From NCBI GenBank assembly GCA_025455015.1, contig JALONI010000014.1, positions 24,558 through 88,557 on the forward strand: 64,000 nucleotides of DNA, written 5' to 3'. The notes beneath the pieces were generated by a model. The model made no database searches, had not been told where the DNA came from, and worked only from the letters and a program-made list of their open reading frames with translations. The position numbers and the translations under genes are program-made. This DNA comes from Cyclobacteriaceae bacterium. GTDB taxonomy: Bacteria; Bacteroidota; Bacteroidia; Cytophagales; Cyclobacteriaceae. Below are positions 35,184 to 44,414 of the stretch, piece by piece. Each line of letters starts with the position of its first letter. Position 1 is the stretch's first letter.

Positions 35184-35680
35184 CACCGCAAAGGCGCTAA
35201 GACGCTAAGTGAATGCAAAACGTAATGACCCTCTAAACCTCTGCGACTCTGCGTCTCCGCGATTTCTTACTGCAAAAGCGCAAACAAGTCGTTTTTCACC
35301 GCAGAGGCGCTAAGACGCTAAGTGAATGCAAAACGTAATGACCCTTTAAACCTTGGCGACTCTGCGGCTCCGCGGTTTCTTACTGCAAAAGCGCAAACAA
35401 GCCGTTTTCCACCGCAGAGGCGCTAAGACGCAAAGCAAATGCAAAACGTAATGATCCTTTAAATCTCTGCGGCTCCGCGGTTTTTACTGCAAAAGCGCAA
35501 ACAAGCCGTTTTCCACCGCAGAGGCGCTAAGACGCTAAGTGAACGCAAAACGTAATGACCCTCTAAACCTCTGCGGCTCTGCGTCTCCGCGGTTTCTTAC
35601 TGCAGAGGCGCAAACAGAAATAAGCTGCTTCCCACCGCAAAGGCGCGAAGACGCTAAGCGAGTGCAAAACGTAATACTTT
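35184..35680. repeat. Tandem array of about 4.4 imperfect 104-119 bp units
   Basis: Units start with CACCGCA(G/A)AGGCGC at 35184, 35297, 35410, 35514 and 35633 (last one truncated), giving periods of 113, 113, 104 and 119. Each unit runs CACCGC...GACGCTAAG, GCAAAACGTAATGA, then CTCTGCG...CTCCGCGGTTT, ACTGCAAAAGCGCAAACAAG. The two GC-rich ends are imperfect inverted complements, so each unit can fold into a hairpin. The motif resembles the CGCAGAG-type dispersed repeats seen in many genomes. No gene is present in this 516-base gap between the dehydrogenase and the protease gene. Confidence 0.9.
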
Positions 35681-37214
35681 AGTTTTTGACCAATATCTTT
35701 TTGGTGATTAGTCGGTCGCCAGCACTCACCTGCATAACGTAGAGACCGGTGGGCCATTGGCGCACATCTTGTTGAAGCGATGTGCCACTCGCACCAACCT
35801 GAATGGCCGTTTCGGAAATACGCTGGCCTTGCGTATTGACAAACCGAATATGTCCTTCACCCAAGTTGGCCGGAAGCTCAATGGTGAGCAAGCCCTCCAT
35901 TACGGGGTTTGGTGAGTACGCTATCTCCAAGGGCTCTTCGGCAATGCTCGTAATGGGCCCTTGAATGCTCAGATTATCGATGGCCCAGCCCCACGCATTC
36001 GTGGCATTGTCTGAGTTCAATCGGAATCGGATCAGGATATTATCTCCCGCAGCAAATTGGTTGTTTTGCGTAATGTTGACCAGCCGGGGCCGATACAGCG
36101 AGGAGCTTCCCGTGGCGGCACTACGCCACGCGCTGTTGGCATTGGCCGCATAGCGTGGCAATAGCTCTTGCCAGGTATTGCCGTTGTTTTTTGAGGCCTC
36201 CACCACCACAAAATCCTTAGGTGTATTGGAGGCAACATTAAACTCCACGATGGCCACCTCATCAAACACCATGTTTGGGTTGGCGGCACTGACCGTAATG
36301 GGCTGGGTGAGCATGAAGGTGAAGTTGGAGGCGTTGTTGGCGGCTGTGCTAAACCCCACCGGATAGGGATGAGCCGAGTGAATGGCTCCGTTGGAGAAGC
36401 CCGAGGGCTGGGAGACGGAAAAAAAGTTGCCCACAAAATCGGTGTTGGTTGTGTTGAAGTCGCTAACGTATTGATTTAGCGGAGATCCCAATGCCAACAA
36501 AGGCACCCGTAAAAAATCCGTGGACGGAAGGGCCGCCTGGTTGCCCGCATTATCCGTGGCTCTGATACGATACTTGAGCACATCGCCTGCCGAAATACCC
36601 ACCAAATCCAACAGGAACGAATACTCGCCACCGGGGTTCACCGGAAACGAAGAGGTGGTGACATTGGCGTTGTTAACGGTGTAATCGACTTCAACGGAGG
36701 CTACGCCACTCGCATCCTCGACACGGAAGGGCAGGGGAACACTGAGTGTGTTGGCCGGCAGAAAGTCCAGGTGTGTGTGCAGCACGCGGGGCGGTGTTTC
36801 ATCTATTTGAATTTTCAGGTTATCAATGGCCCAGCCCCAGCCATGCACCAGTTCGTCTACAAACAGCCGGAAACGAATCACAACCTCATCACCGGCCACG
36901 AAATTCCCATTCGCCAACATGTTAATGGTGCGCGTGAAATAAAGGCTCGGAATACCGGTGGCCGTAGAGTTCGGTGGATTGGCCCCGTCATTACTACTGT
37001 TATAGCGTGCCAGCCAAGCCGCTTGTGCCCGTGCGTCATATCCGTCTGCCAACACCCGCCACGTGGCCCCGCCATCTTTTGAGGCTTCCACCACTGCGTA
37101 GTCAAAAAACTCCGCGCTGCCAAAAACGGATCCTGGTTCTCCCGGCTCTACCAACACGATTTCGTCAAACTTGAGCGTGGCATCAGCGGCTTTCAACCGA
37201 ATGGGTACCCGCAA
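35679..37214 (-). CDS. C-terminal part of a frameshifted T9SS surface metalloprotease
   Basis: About 510 residues that continue the upstream protease gene in another frame. Two copies of a jelly-roll module are recognisable, each with FDEI/FDEVAIVE, VVEASK(D/N)(G/N)G, then GWGWAIDNL. A Gly/Asn-rich Ig-like linker lies between. The last 85 residues are a type A (Por secretion) sorting domain: YSPNPV, then QGQRISE, GLYVMQV and the end KKILVKN. The nominal start codon is not a true start: the sequence immediately before it in the other frame matches the internal repeat. See the N-terminal part for the junction. Confidence 0.85.
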   Translation of the reverse strand: MRVPIRLKAADATLKFDEIVLVEPGEPGSVFGSAEFFDYAVVEASKDGGATWRVLADGYDARAQAAWLARYNSSNDGANPPNSTATGIPSLYFTRTINMLANGNFVAGDEVVIRFRLFVDELVHGWGWAIDNLKIQIDETPPRVLHTHLDFLPANTLSVPLPFRVEDASGVASVEVDYTVNNANVTTSSFPVNPGGEYSFLLDLVGISAGDVLKYRIRATDNAGNQAALPSTDFLRVPLLALGSPLNQYVSDFNTTNTDFVGNFFSVSQPSGFSNGAIHSAHPYPVGFSTAANNASNFTFMLTQPITVSAANPNMVFDEVAIVEFNVASNTPKDFVVVEASKNNGNTWQELLPRYAANANSAWRSAATGSSSLYRPRLVNITQNNQFAAGDNILIRFRLNSDNATNAWGWAIDNLSIQGPITSIAEEPLEIAYSPNPVMEGLLTIELPANLGEGHIRFVNTQGQRISETAIQVGASGTSLQQDVRQWPTGLYVMQVSAGDRLITKKILVKN

Positions 37215-39055
37215 TTTACAAAGTTGCTCTGGTTATCAGGCCCTGAACCATTGGGATAGGGGTGGGCCGTATGGATGGCCCCGTCCACAAACCCGGCCGG
37301 GGTGATGATGCTAAATTCGGGATCACCAAAAAAGTCGTTTGTAGTAACATTGAAATTGTTGGTGTAGGAATCTTGAGTAGGTGACAGCGCGACCACGTTT
37401 ACTTGGTATGTGCCCGTCAGAGGGCCAAAGCCGACATTGCTGTTGGCCGAGTTGTCAGTAGCCTTGATGCGATACGTGATCACGTCCCCATCGTTAAGGG
37501 TACCCGGTGAAAACGAAAGCGATGCCCGGTAGCCTGCCCGAAACAACGCTTCAAAGCCATCGGTATTTTCCTCCGTAGCGGCATCCTGCACCATAGCAAC
37601 GGGCGGTTGTGTAACACCATTAATGGCATACTCGACCGAGGCTTGTTGGATGCCAATGTTGTCTTCGATAGTGGCCGAAAGACTCAAGCTGGGCGCGGAG
37701 GCAAGGAGGAACAAGCGCGGCACGTGGGTTATGCGCGGGGCTTGGGTATCCGGCCCAATACCCAATACGTAGCGTCCCTGCTGCACCGGGGGGCGGTTCG
37801 TTTTGCCGGGCACCGTAAAGGTGCGGTTGGGCGTCTCATTGTCCGTCACCGACAAAAAATAAAAGAGCGTATCGGCCACCCCGGTGTTGGGTATCACAAA
37901 CGAAAACTCGTTGGCGTTGGCCGTGGGCGTGCCGATCACCTCCACATCAGCGGGATTGGATTTTTTGGCGTAGGTAAGTTTGACAGAAGCCGGTTGGTAG
38001 GCATATCCATTGTTGGCGTCTGCCTGGATCTTGACAGTTAAGTTAAGGGGCGAGGTGCTTTCGGTATTTCGGGGGGTGTGCACTTGCCGGGGCAACACCC
38101 AGCCCATATCGCTGAACATATCTAATACCAGGGGGCCCGGGTCGTGCATGACTTCCTGAAATCCAATTTGCGGTGTCATCAGTGAATTGATGTCTCTAGG
38201 CCGGTACGTATTCTCATCCAAATGGGCAATGCTGCTGCCTCCGCTAAACGTGCCGGGCGCAAACAACTTGGGCCGTGACGAGGCTATCGGGGAATTGAAA
38301 AACAGGTTGTTGCTGGTGAGCTGTGTGCCCAACGCAGCCGAAGGAGATGTGAAACTGGTGAAAAGATTTTGCCCCGTACCGTTTTCGATGGCCAGATCGA
38401 ACACAAAAGGAACACCCGAGCCTCCAATGCCCACTGACCCCTGGCCATTTTCGAAGTTGTAGGCATCTACAAACCCCAGACCATGGCCGATTTCATGCAG
38501 CACCACGGATACCAGGTCGTGCGTGCCTACTGGCGGGTCTCCCGATGTCTCAAAGTACCACGAAGCATTGCTGTTGAAATTAGCGAAGATATCTACCGAA
38601 TCGGGGTGGTTCAGTTGGCGACCTGCCATCTTCTCGGCCAGCGCAACGGGGTAAAAGGTGTTCAATTTCTGTGCGTTGTCGAAATTGGCAAACGCATTGG
38701 CCCAAATGGCCGAGCCCAGCGTGCCTCCGTCCAGGGGTTGCCAGAACGCGCGAATGCGAATGGGCACAGGCGATTCGATCAGGTCTTCCCAAATATCCAC
38801 CGCATACTGAAAGGCTGCACGCGACCGCGCATCAAAGCCCACATACTCCACTTCAATGGTGGCTGTCTTGGTCTTTGCGCCCGCCAAACGCTTTCGCAAG
38901 AACTGATCGGGGGGGGCGATGACGGTATTGCGATTTACCGGATCGGCATAACAAATAATGGGTCTTTTGGGTACTATTCCCATCATGCGCTGGGCGTGTA
39001 GCACAGAAACACCCGACAACCCCACGAACAAACACACCGCGAGTAGCTTTTTCAT
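37193..39055 (-). CDS. N-terminal part of a T9SS-secreted zinc metalloprotease (frameshifted)
   Basis: Signal peptide (residues 1-21, ending LHAQ), then a metzincin-like domain with HEIGHGLGFVD at 187-197, in which the third zinc ligand position is Asp rather than His, and a possible Met-turn SLMTPQIG. Ig-like modules follow (TVKIQADANN onwards). At the end GAIHTAHPYPNG is the start of a repeat that in the downstream copy continues into MVFDEVAIVE; here the frame breaks at FVNCGYPFG and stops. One missing base in the AATTT run near 37212-37217 would join this ORF to the following one and give about 1,125 residues with signal peptide and sorting domain. Confidence 0.88.
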   Translation of the reverse strand: MKKLLAVCLFVGLSGVSVLHAQRMMGIVPKRPIICYADPVNRNTVIAPPDQFLRKRLAGAKTKTATIEVEYVGFDARSRAAFQYAVDIWEDLIESPVPIRIRAFWQPLDGGTLGSAIWANAFANFDNAQKLNTFYPVALAEKMAGRQLNHPDSVDIFANFNSNASWYFETSGDPPVGTHDLVSVVLHEIGHGLGFVDAYNFENGQGSVGIGGSGVPFVFDLAIENGTGQNLFTSFTSPSAALGTQLTSNNLFFNSPIASSRPKLFAPGTFSGGSSIAHLDENTYRPRDINSLMTPQIGFQEVMHDPGPLVLDMFSDMGWVLPRQVHTPRNTESTSPLNLTVKIQADANNGYAYQPASVKLTYAKKSNPADVEVIGTPTANANEFSFVIPNTGVADTLFYFLSVTDNETPNRTFTVPGKTNRPPVQQGRYVLGIGPDTQAPRITHVPRLFLLASAPSLSLSATIEDNIGIQQASVEYAINGVTQPPVAMVQDAATEENTDGFEALFRAGYRASLSFSPGTLNDGDVITYRIKATDNSANSNVGFGPLTGTYQVNVVALSPTQDSYTNNFNVTTNDFFGDPEFSIITPAGFVDGAIHTAHPYPNGSGPDNQSNFVNCGYPFG

Positions 39056-39155
39056 TTCATCACAGGTTTACAGTCAAAGATACGAGTTTGTTTTTTCTGT
39101 ACGCAACGCGATCCACCGAATAAAACAGACTAGTAAAGCGCGGGGCCGCGCGTCT

Positions 39156-40487
39156 CTAAATCAAATTGCGCGCCTTCAACTCCAGGTATTTGTTGATCGT
39201 GTTTACCGTCAGCTTTTCGGGGGGCGTCAGAATGGTTTGGATGCCATGCCTGCGCAACTCGTGTACGATCAGTTTCTTTTCCAGGCTGAAACGCTCGGCC
39301 ACTACTTTCAGGTACACCTCTTTCAACCCCGCGGCAGGTTCTTCGATCACCTGCTTCAGTTCGGTGTTTTCAAAAAAAATCACCACCAACAGATGAGATT
39401 TGTTGAGGTTAATCAGGTATGGCAACTGGCGGTGCAGCCCGTGCACGCTTTCAAAGTTGGTAAAGAGCAACAACAGACTACGTTGCGAAATCACCTTGCG
39501 CACGGCCGCGTATAATGTGGAGTAATCTGTCTCCAAAAAGGCCGTTTTTTGGTTGTACAATACCTCCTGAATGTGGGCCATTTGGTTATTGCGCCTGGAA
39601 GCCGGCAACACGTTTCCGATGCGATCTTGAAACGTGATGAGCCCCGCACGGTCTGATTTCTTGATAGCGATGTTGGAGATGACCAGCGTGGCATTGATGG
39701 CATAGTCCAGCAAACTCATCCCCGCAAAGGGCATTTGCATCACGCGGCCTTTGTCAATCAACGAATACACTTGCTGCGAGCGCTCGTCTTGGTATTGGTT
39801 GACCATCAACCGCGATTTGCGCGCGGTGGCCTTCCAGTTCACCGTTCGGTAGTCATCGCCCGCCACATACTCTTTGATCAACTCAAACTCCTGATTTTGC
39901 CCAATGCGCCTGATTTTTTTTATCCCCAAGGTGGTAAGCCGCTGATGGATGGCCAGCAACTCATACTTCCGCATCTGGATGTACGAGGGATAGACGGGCA
40001 CCAACTTGTCGGCCGAAAAACGAAACCTGCGCGCCACCAACGCCAGCCGCGAGTACGCCAGCACGTTGACGGCCCCAAATGAATACTCTCCACGTTTCAC
40101 CGGGCGCAGTTGGTACCTGATCACCTTTTGCGTGCCCGGGGCCATGGTCAGGTTGAACTCCAGGTCCCTGCGCTGAAACTGGTGGGGTATCTCGTCAAAC
40201 ACCCGCAGCCACACCTCAAACGAATAGTAGTTTTCGAGGTAGATGGCAATGTCGTTATCATCACCGTTGGATAGTTTATCGGCCAGTAACCGATCGCCAC
40301 GCAGGCCTCGCTTAACACGAAACAGCAACAACACATCCGTGAGGACGGCCGCCACAAAAATGAAGGTAGCGAGTTGCGGCACCCAGTAGCCGCTGCCCAA
40401 AATGAAGGTAGCCAGGAAACACGCTACCACGATGGCGGTAACCAAAAACAGGCGGTTGCCCAGGTATAGTGTACGAAGGATTTTCAC
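39156..40487 (-). CDS. DUF58 domain protein, partner of MoxR
   Basis: 443 residues. Two N-terminal transmembrane helices (about 12-50), then a beta-sandwich part and the DUF58 signature EYVAGDDYRTVNWKATARKS, followed by a von Willebrand A-like fold (VYSLIDKGRVM, DYAINATLVISNIAI). The usual MIDAS DxSxS is replaced by DKGR, so metal-dependent adhesion is uncertain. It is the last gene of the operon and begins 2 bases after moxR. Confidence 0.9.
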   Translation of the reverse strand: MKILRTLYLGNRLFLVTAIVVACFLATFILGSGYWVPQLATFIFVAAVLTDVLLLFRVKRGLRGDRLLADKLSNGDDNDIAIYLENYYSFEVWLRVFDEIPHQFQRRDLEFNLTMAPGTQKVIRYQLRPVKRGEYSFGAVNVLAYSRLALVARRFRFSADKLVPVYPSYIQMRKYELLAIHQRLTTLGIKKIRRIGQNQEFELIKEYVAGDDYRTVNWKATARKSRLMVNQYQDERSQQVYSLIDKGRVMQMPFAGMSLLDYAINATLVISNIAIKKSDRAGLITFQDRIGNVLPASRRNNQMAHIQEVLYNQKTAFLETDYSTLYAAVRKVISQRSLLLLFTNFESVHGLHRQLPYLINLNKSHLLVVIFFENTELKQVIEEPAAGLKEVYLKVVAERFSLEKKLIVHELRRHGIQTILTPPEKLTVNTINKYLELKARNLI

Positions 40488-40489
40488 CG

Positions 40490-41467
40490 TTAGCGCGGCA
40501 CTTCTACTTTGTTGATGATTTGGCTGACCACCTCATCGGCATTTACGCCCTCCATTTCTTTTTCGGGGCTCAGGATGATGCGGTGCCGCAGCACGGGCAA
40601 CGCCACGGTTTTAATGTCTTCGGGGCTTACAAAATCACGGCCGTTGATCATGGCAAACGATTTGGCGCTGGTCAAAATAGAAATGGACGCCCGGGGCGAA
40701 GCGCCCAGGAACAGCATGGGGTTGTTGCGCGTCTCTTGCACCATCTGTGCAATGTACCGCACCAGGTTGGATTCAATGTGAATGGTTTTGGCCACCGCCC
40801 GAAAGGCATTGATTTGATCGCTTGTCAAAACGGGGCGTATCTCTTCCACCGGCAGTGCGCCTCTGCGGGCATGGTGCCGGGCTAAAATATCCACCTCCTG
40901 CTCGTGCGAGGGGTAGTTTACCACAATCTTGAACAGGAAACGATCCAACTGGGCCTCGGGCAGGCGGTAGGTTCCCTCCTGCTCAATGGGGTTTTGCGTA
41001 GCCAACACCATATACGGACTTTTCATCTTGCGTGTCTGCCCGTCCGCGGTCACTTGCCGTTCTTCCATCACCTCGAAGAGGGCCGCCTGCGTTTTGGCCG
41101 GGGCGCGGTTGATCTCATCGATCAGCACCACGTTGGAGAAAATGGGGCCCGCTTTAAATTCAAACTCCGTTGTTTTCAAATTATAGACCGAGGTGCCCAA
41201 CACGTCCGAGGGCATCAGATCGGGCGTAAACTGGATGCGCGAAAAGTCCGTGTCGATGATACGCGCCAGTATTTTGGCCGTGAGTGTTTTGGCCACCCCG
41301 GGCACTCCTTCAATCAGCACGTGGCCATCGGATAAAATAGCCGTGATGAGCAAGTCAATCATGGCCTCCTGCCCCACAATCACTTTTCCGATCTCGTCCT
41401 TGATTGCCCGGACTTGCTGGTTGAAGGCGCTGAGGTCAACGCGGGTTTGAAATACGTGGTCTTCCAT
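40490..41467 (-). CDS. MoxR family AAA+ ATPase
   Basis: 325 residues. Walker A GVPGVAKTLTAK, Walker B VVLIDEINRAPAKTQ, sensor 1 LATQNPIEQEG and the C-terminal lid with MLFLGASPRASI are all typical. MoxR ATPases act as chaperones with DUF58/vWA proteins in envelope stress or protein maturation. It follows the DUF4350 gene by 2 bases. Confidence 0.96.
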   Translation of the reverse strand: MEDHVFQTRVDLSAFNQQVRAIKDEIGKVIVGQEAMIDLLITAILSDGHVLIEGVPGVAKTLTAKILARIIDTDFSRIQFTPDLMPSDVLGTSVYNLKTTEFEFKAGPIFSNVVLIDEINRAPAKTQAALFEVMEERQVTADGQTRKMKSPYMVLATQNPIEQEGTYRLPEAQLDRFLFKIVVNYPSHEQEVDILARHHARRGALPVEEIRPVLTSDQINAFRAVAKTIHIESNLVRYIAQMVQETRNNPMLFLGASPRASISILTSAKSFAMINGRDFVSPEDIKTVALPVLRHRIILSPEKEMEGVNADEVVSQIINKVEVPR

Positions 41468-41469
41468 TT

Positions 41470-42654
41470 CTATTTTTTCGTAAGGTAAAAACGATCGATC
41501 AATGTACAGAGATACGTCAACTCCTCGCCCGAAAGCTGTGCTTTGGCGGCATACGATTGAAGGGTGCTGAGCAGCGCTTGCACGGTGGCCTCGTCCATGC
41601 CCGACTTGCGCATCAAGGCAGTTTTGAAGTCGGGGTGGGTGGGGGAAACGCTGATGCCCCAGTGCGTGCGCACATAGTCAAAGAAAAACTGGGCTTTTTT
41701 CTCAGCCATGTTTTTATGGTCGGCCCGTTGATAATACAGCAGGCCGATGGTACCGATAAACTCAAGCGTGGTATTGGCCAGGGGCCGAAGGATGGGGATG
41801 ACGCGTTGTTTGCGTTTGGCCTCAAACACGATGAACAACAGCAGCGCACCGATGGTGAGGTAATACGCCCACCGGAGCGGTTCTGTTTGCAAAATGAAAC
41901 GCAGGGGCGTGGCGATTTCCATACGGCCGAGGTGGTAATACTCGCTCCACCACGCCTCGCGGGCAGGCAGATAGGAAAGCAGATGGGCGGCAAACCGATG
42001 ATTTTCGCCTTCCAGCAAATGCAGGTTAGTAAAAAGCATGGGCGTGCAGTTGAGGATGAGCTTGCCTTTGCCCCATGCCACGCGAATAGACACCGGTTGA
42101 TACAAATCGTTTTTGGCCAATACCCATGCCGGTACCGAATCTACCCGTTGAAAATACCGGAAGGCATTGCCGCGTTTGATGGCGTACGTTTGGATGCTGT
42201 CGGTTCCGGCCGCCACCACGCGCAACCGGGTGGTGTCTTTGCCAAACAACCGCGCTTCGCCCTGAAAAAAGGAATCGCCTGTGTAAATGCCGAGCGTATC
42301 CGCGAATGCGCCATAGAAAAAATCGGCCGAAATAAACACCGTGGCCCCGTCATGCACGTGTTTGAGCAACACCTCTGTATCGGGCCGGTCGGGCACAAAG
42401 CTTTTGCAAAGAATAAAAAGCGACCGCCCCCGCAAGCTGTCTTTGGATTCGTACAGCGTTTTGAACGAATGAACCACGCGCTGCCCGCCCAGCGCGGTCG
42501 GCAGCAACTCGTTGAGTGCATATCCGCCATAGGGGTTTTTATCCTCGGGCGAAAACGTGACCGTCCAATCGTACTGTTTGCTTTTGGAAAGCAGCAGCAA
42601 CACCAACAGGCCCACCAGGATAGCGATGTAAGCGATGTACTTCCAATCCTTCAT
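41470..42654 (-). CDS. DUF4350 domain membrane protein
   Basis: 394 residues from ATG 42654, which overlaps the preceding DUF4129 stop (ATGA); the longer frame would lie inside that gene. N-terminal helix (about 7-24), then the DUF4350 GATase-like domain (YGGYALNELLPTA, HDGATVFISADFFYG), a second membrane helix near residue 260, and a helical C-terminus. DUF4350 is found regularly between DUF4129 and MoxR; function unknown. Confidence 0.88.
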   Translation of the reverse strand: MKDWKYIAYIAILVGLLVLLLLSKSKQYDWTVTFSPEDKNPYGGYALNELLPTALGGQRVVHSFKTLYESKDSLRGRSLFILCKSFVPDRPDTEVLLKHVHDGATVFISADFFYGAFADTLGIYTGDSFFQGEARLFGKDTTRLRVVAAGTDSIQTYAIKRGNAFRYFQRVDSVPAWVLAKNDLYQPVSIRVAWGKGKLILNCTPMLFTNLHLLEGENHRFAAHLLSYLPAREAWWSEYYHLGRMEIATPLRFILQTEPLRWAYYLTIGALLLFIVFEAKRKQRVIPILRPLANTTLEFIGTIGLLYYQRADHKNMAEKKAQFFFDYVRTHWGISVSPTHPDFKTALMRKSGMDEATVQALLSTLQSYAAKAQLSGEELTYLCTLIDRFYLTKK

Positions 42655-43406
42655 AGCCGATCGCGCCACTGCGCAAAAGTGTTTTGGATGCGTTGAAACT
42701 GCGTGTCCGAAATCGGAAAATTGCCGTACCACGCATAGTCAAAATAAAAACTCAATTCATTCAGTCCGGTTTTGGCCTCGCCACGGTTCAGCTCATCCAC
42801 GTAGTCGTGGTTGGTTTTGCCGGGCTTCACGTCAATCAGTTGTTTATCCGACAGCAGTTTCAAGGCATACAAGAAAACCAGCCGGGTGGCCAGGCGGTAC
42901 TCTTTGCGCTCGGTGGCCTCTTGGATGAGCCGGTCAAAATCCATGGTGTGGATGTCTTCGTGAAACACCTCATACCCCACCCCGCGGTCGGCACCGGAGT
43001 ACAGCACGCGGTAGGCATCTACGCGCAGGAATTTCAGGATGATGAACACCAAAACTGCGAAGGCCAGCAGGTACATCACAAAACGGCCCAGGTCCGTGGT
43101 GGTGGTTTTCTCAAAAAGCGAACTGAGCATTTCGTTCAACCACCGCAGAAACCGATCCCACAACGACTCGGCCACGGTGGGCGGCTGCTCATAATTGAGG
43201 TCGGGATCGTTTTTGAGCCGATCAATGTCGGCTGGCTCAAACGCGCGGGGGGCCGCCCGCAGCGTATCGTTGGGCCCGGCAAAATCCTCGGTAACGGTCT
43301 CCTCGGCTTGAACCACGCTGTCGACCACGGCAATCGTGGGCTCCTGGCCCTGTGCATACACACCGGTGCAAAACCAACACACCCACAGAATCACTATTCG
43401 CCCCAC
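42651..43406 (-). CDS. DUF4129 domain membrane protein
   Basis: 251 residues: signal peptide (ends near VYAQG), acidic periplasmic stretch, a transmembrane helix (about 107-127) and a C-terminal cytoplasmic domain with YRLATRLVFLYALKLLSDKQLI and FYFDYAWYGNFPISDTQF typical of DUF4129. It overlaps DUF4350 by 4 bases and belongs to the MoxR operon. Confidence 0.88.
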   Translation of the reverse strand: MGRIVILWVCWFCTGVYAQGQEPTIAVVDSVVQAEETVTEDFAGPNDTLRAAPRAFEPADIDRLKNDPDLNYEQPPTVAESLWDRFLRWLNEMLSSLFEKTTTTDLGRFVMYLLAFAVLVFIILKFLRVDAYRVLYSGADRGVGYEVFHEDIHTMDFDRLIQEATERKEYRLATRLVFLYALKLLSDKQLIDVKPGKTNHDYVDELNRGEAKTGLNELSFYFDYAWYGNFPISDTQFQRIQNTFAQWRDRL

Positions 43407-43418
43407 CCTACTTTTGCG

Positions 43419-44414
43419 TTAAAACTGTTCGGGCGGCCGTCCGTCATCGGGTTTTACTTGCCCCAGCATTTGAATCTCCCCCATCAGCCCTTTGGCTTCT
43501 TTCAACTCCACCAGGTTAAAGTATTGAAAGGCGATGCCCACGTTGGGGAGGGCGTACAACAGCAGTTGCGCCAGGTAGTAGAGCGTGAAACAGGCAATGA
43601 CCACAATGCGCATGGTATCCGAAAATTCAAACGGGTTGTCTGTGGAAACCGAATGCATGGTGGAGGTAAACAGGATGACATAGTAGGGAATCAGGAAAAT
43701 GTAGGACGATATGCCCACAATCAGTTGCAATATCATCAACAACCCGAAGGTGCTCCACCACTTGCCGTTGTTCACCAGCCGGAACGACCGCGCGAGCGCA
43801 TCAAAAAAATTGCGCTTTTCATACAGTTGGATAAAGTACGTGAGCGAGGAGCTGATGAAAACATAAAAAAGCCCGGCAATAAAAATCAAGACGCCCAAAA
43901 ACACCAGAAACGGGGAGATGGCCCCCAGCATGACCGCGGGAATCAGCAGCAAAATATAAACGAGCATAAAGGCCAGAAAGAACAGCACGGTGGTACCCAC
44001 ATAGCCCCAAAAAGCAGCCCGCACGCGATCCCACACTTCGCTTACCTCAATCTGGTTGGTCTTCTTTTCATGGTACAGCACCAGGTAGCAGTTGATGGTG
44101 GCAATGGTTACAATCAGGCTCACAAACAACAGTACAAACATGAGCAAGAGCTGCAACCAAAAGGAAGGCGAAAGAAAGTATTGGCCCAAGGCTTCCGGGT
44201 CTCCTCCGTTACTTTGCAAGCCAAACGTCAGTTTGAAGAAATCGCCCATGAACGATCCGATGAGCAAGCTGCCTACCAATACAGAAGGCCCGGCAATCAT
44301 CAAAATAGCTTTGCCCAGCGGCTTGTAGTTTTGGCGCACAAACTCAAACGTAGCGTTCAGCTTGCGGCTGAAGTCGCGCGTACGTTGAAACTCAATCGGT
44401 TTAAATTCTTCCAT
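43419..44414 (-). CDS. Six-helix membrane protein of the MoxR operon, unknown
   Basis: 331 residues with an N-terminal soluble stretch (FKPIEFQRTRDFSRKLNATF) and six or so transmembrane helices. The pattern matches the unnamed membrane protein that sits between SpoIIM and DUF4129 in many Bacteroidota; related families are annotated as DUF4013/DUF975-like. It overlaps spoIIM by 14 bases and precedes DUF4129 by 12 bases. Confidence 0.75.
   Translation of the reverse strand: MEEFKPIEFQRTRDFSRKLNATFEFVRQNYKPLGKAILMIAGPSVLVGSLLIGSFMGDFFKLTFGLQSNGGDPEALGQYFLSPSFWLQLLLMFVLLFVSLIVTIATINCYLVLYHEKKTNQIEVSEVWDRVRAAFWGYVGTTVLFFLAFMLVYILLLIPAVMLGAISPFLVFLGVLIFIAGLFYVFISSSLTYFIQLYEKRNFFDALARSFRLVNNGKWWSTFGLLMILQLIVGISSYIFLIPYYVILFTSTMHSVSTDNPFEFSDTMRIVVIACFTLYYLAQLLLYALPNVGIAFQYFNLVELKEAKGLMGEIQMLGQVKPDDGRPPEQF

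Noticed and set aside
35184..35680. Possible CRISPR array
   Set aside because: The units are over 100 bp, diverge throughout and share their whole length, so there are no short identical repeats with unique spacers. No cas gene is nearby.
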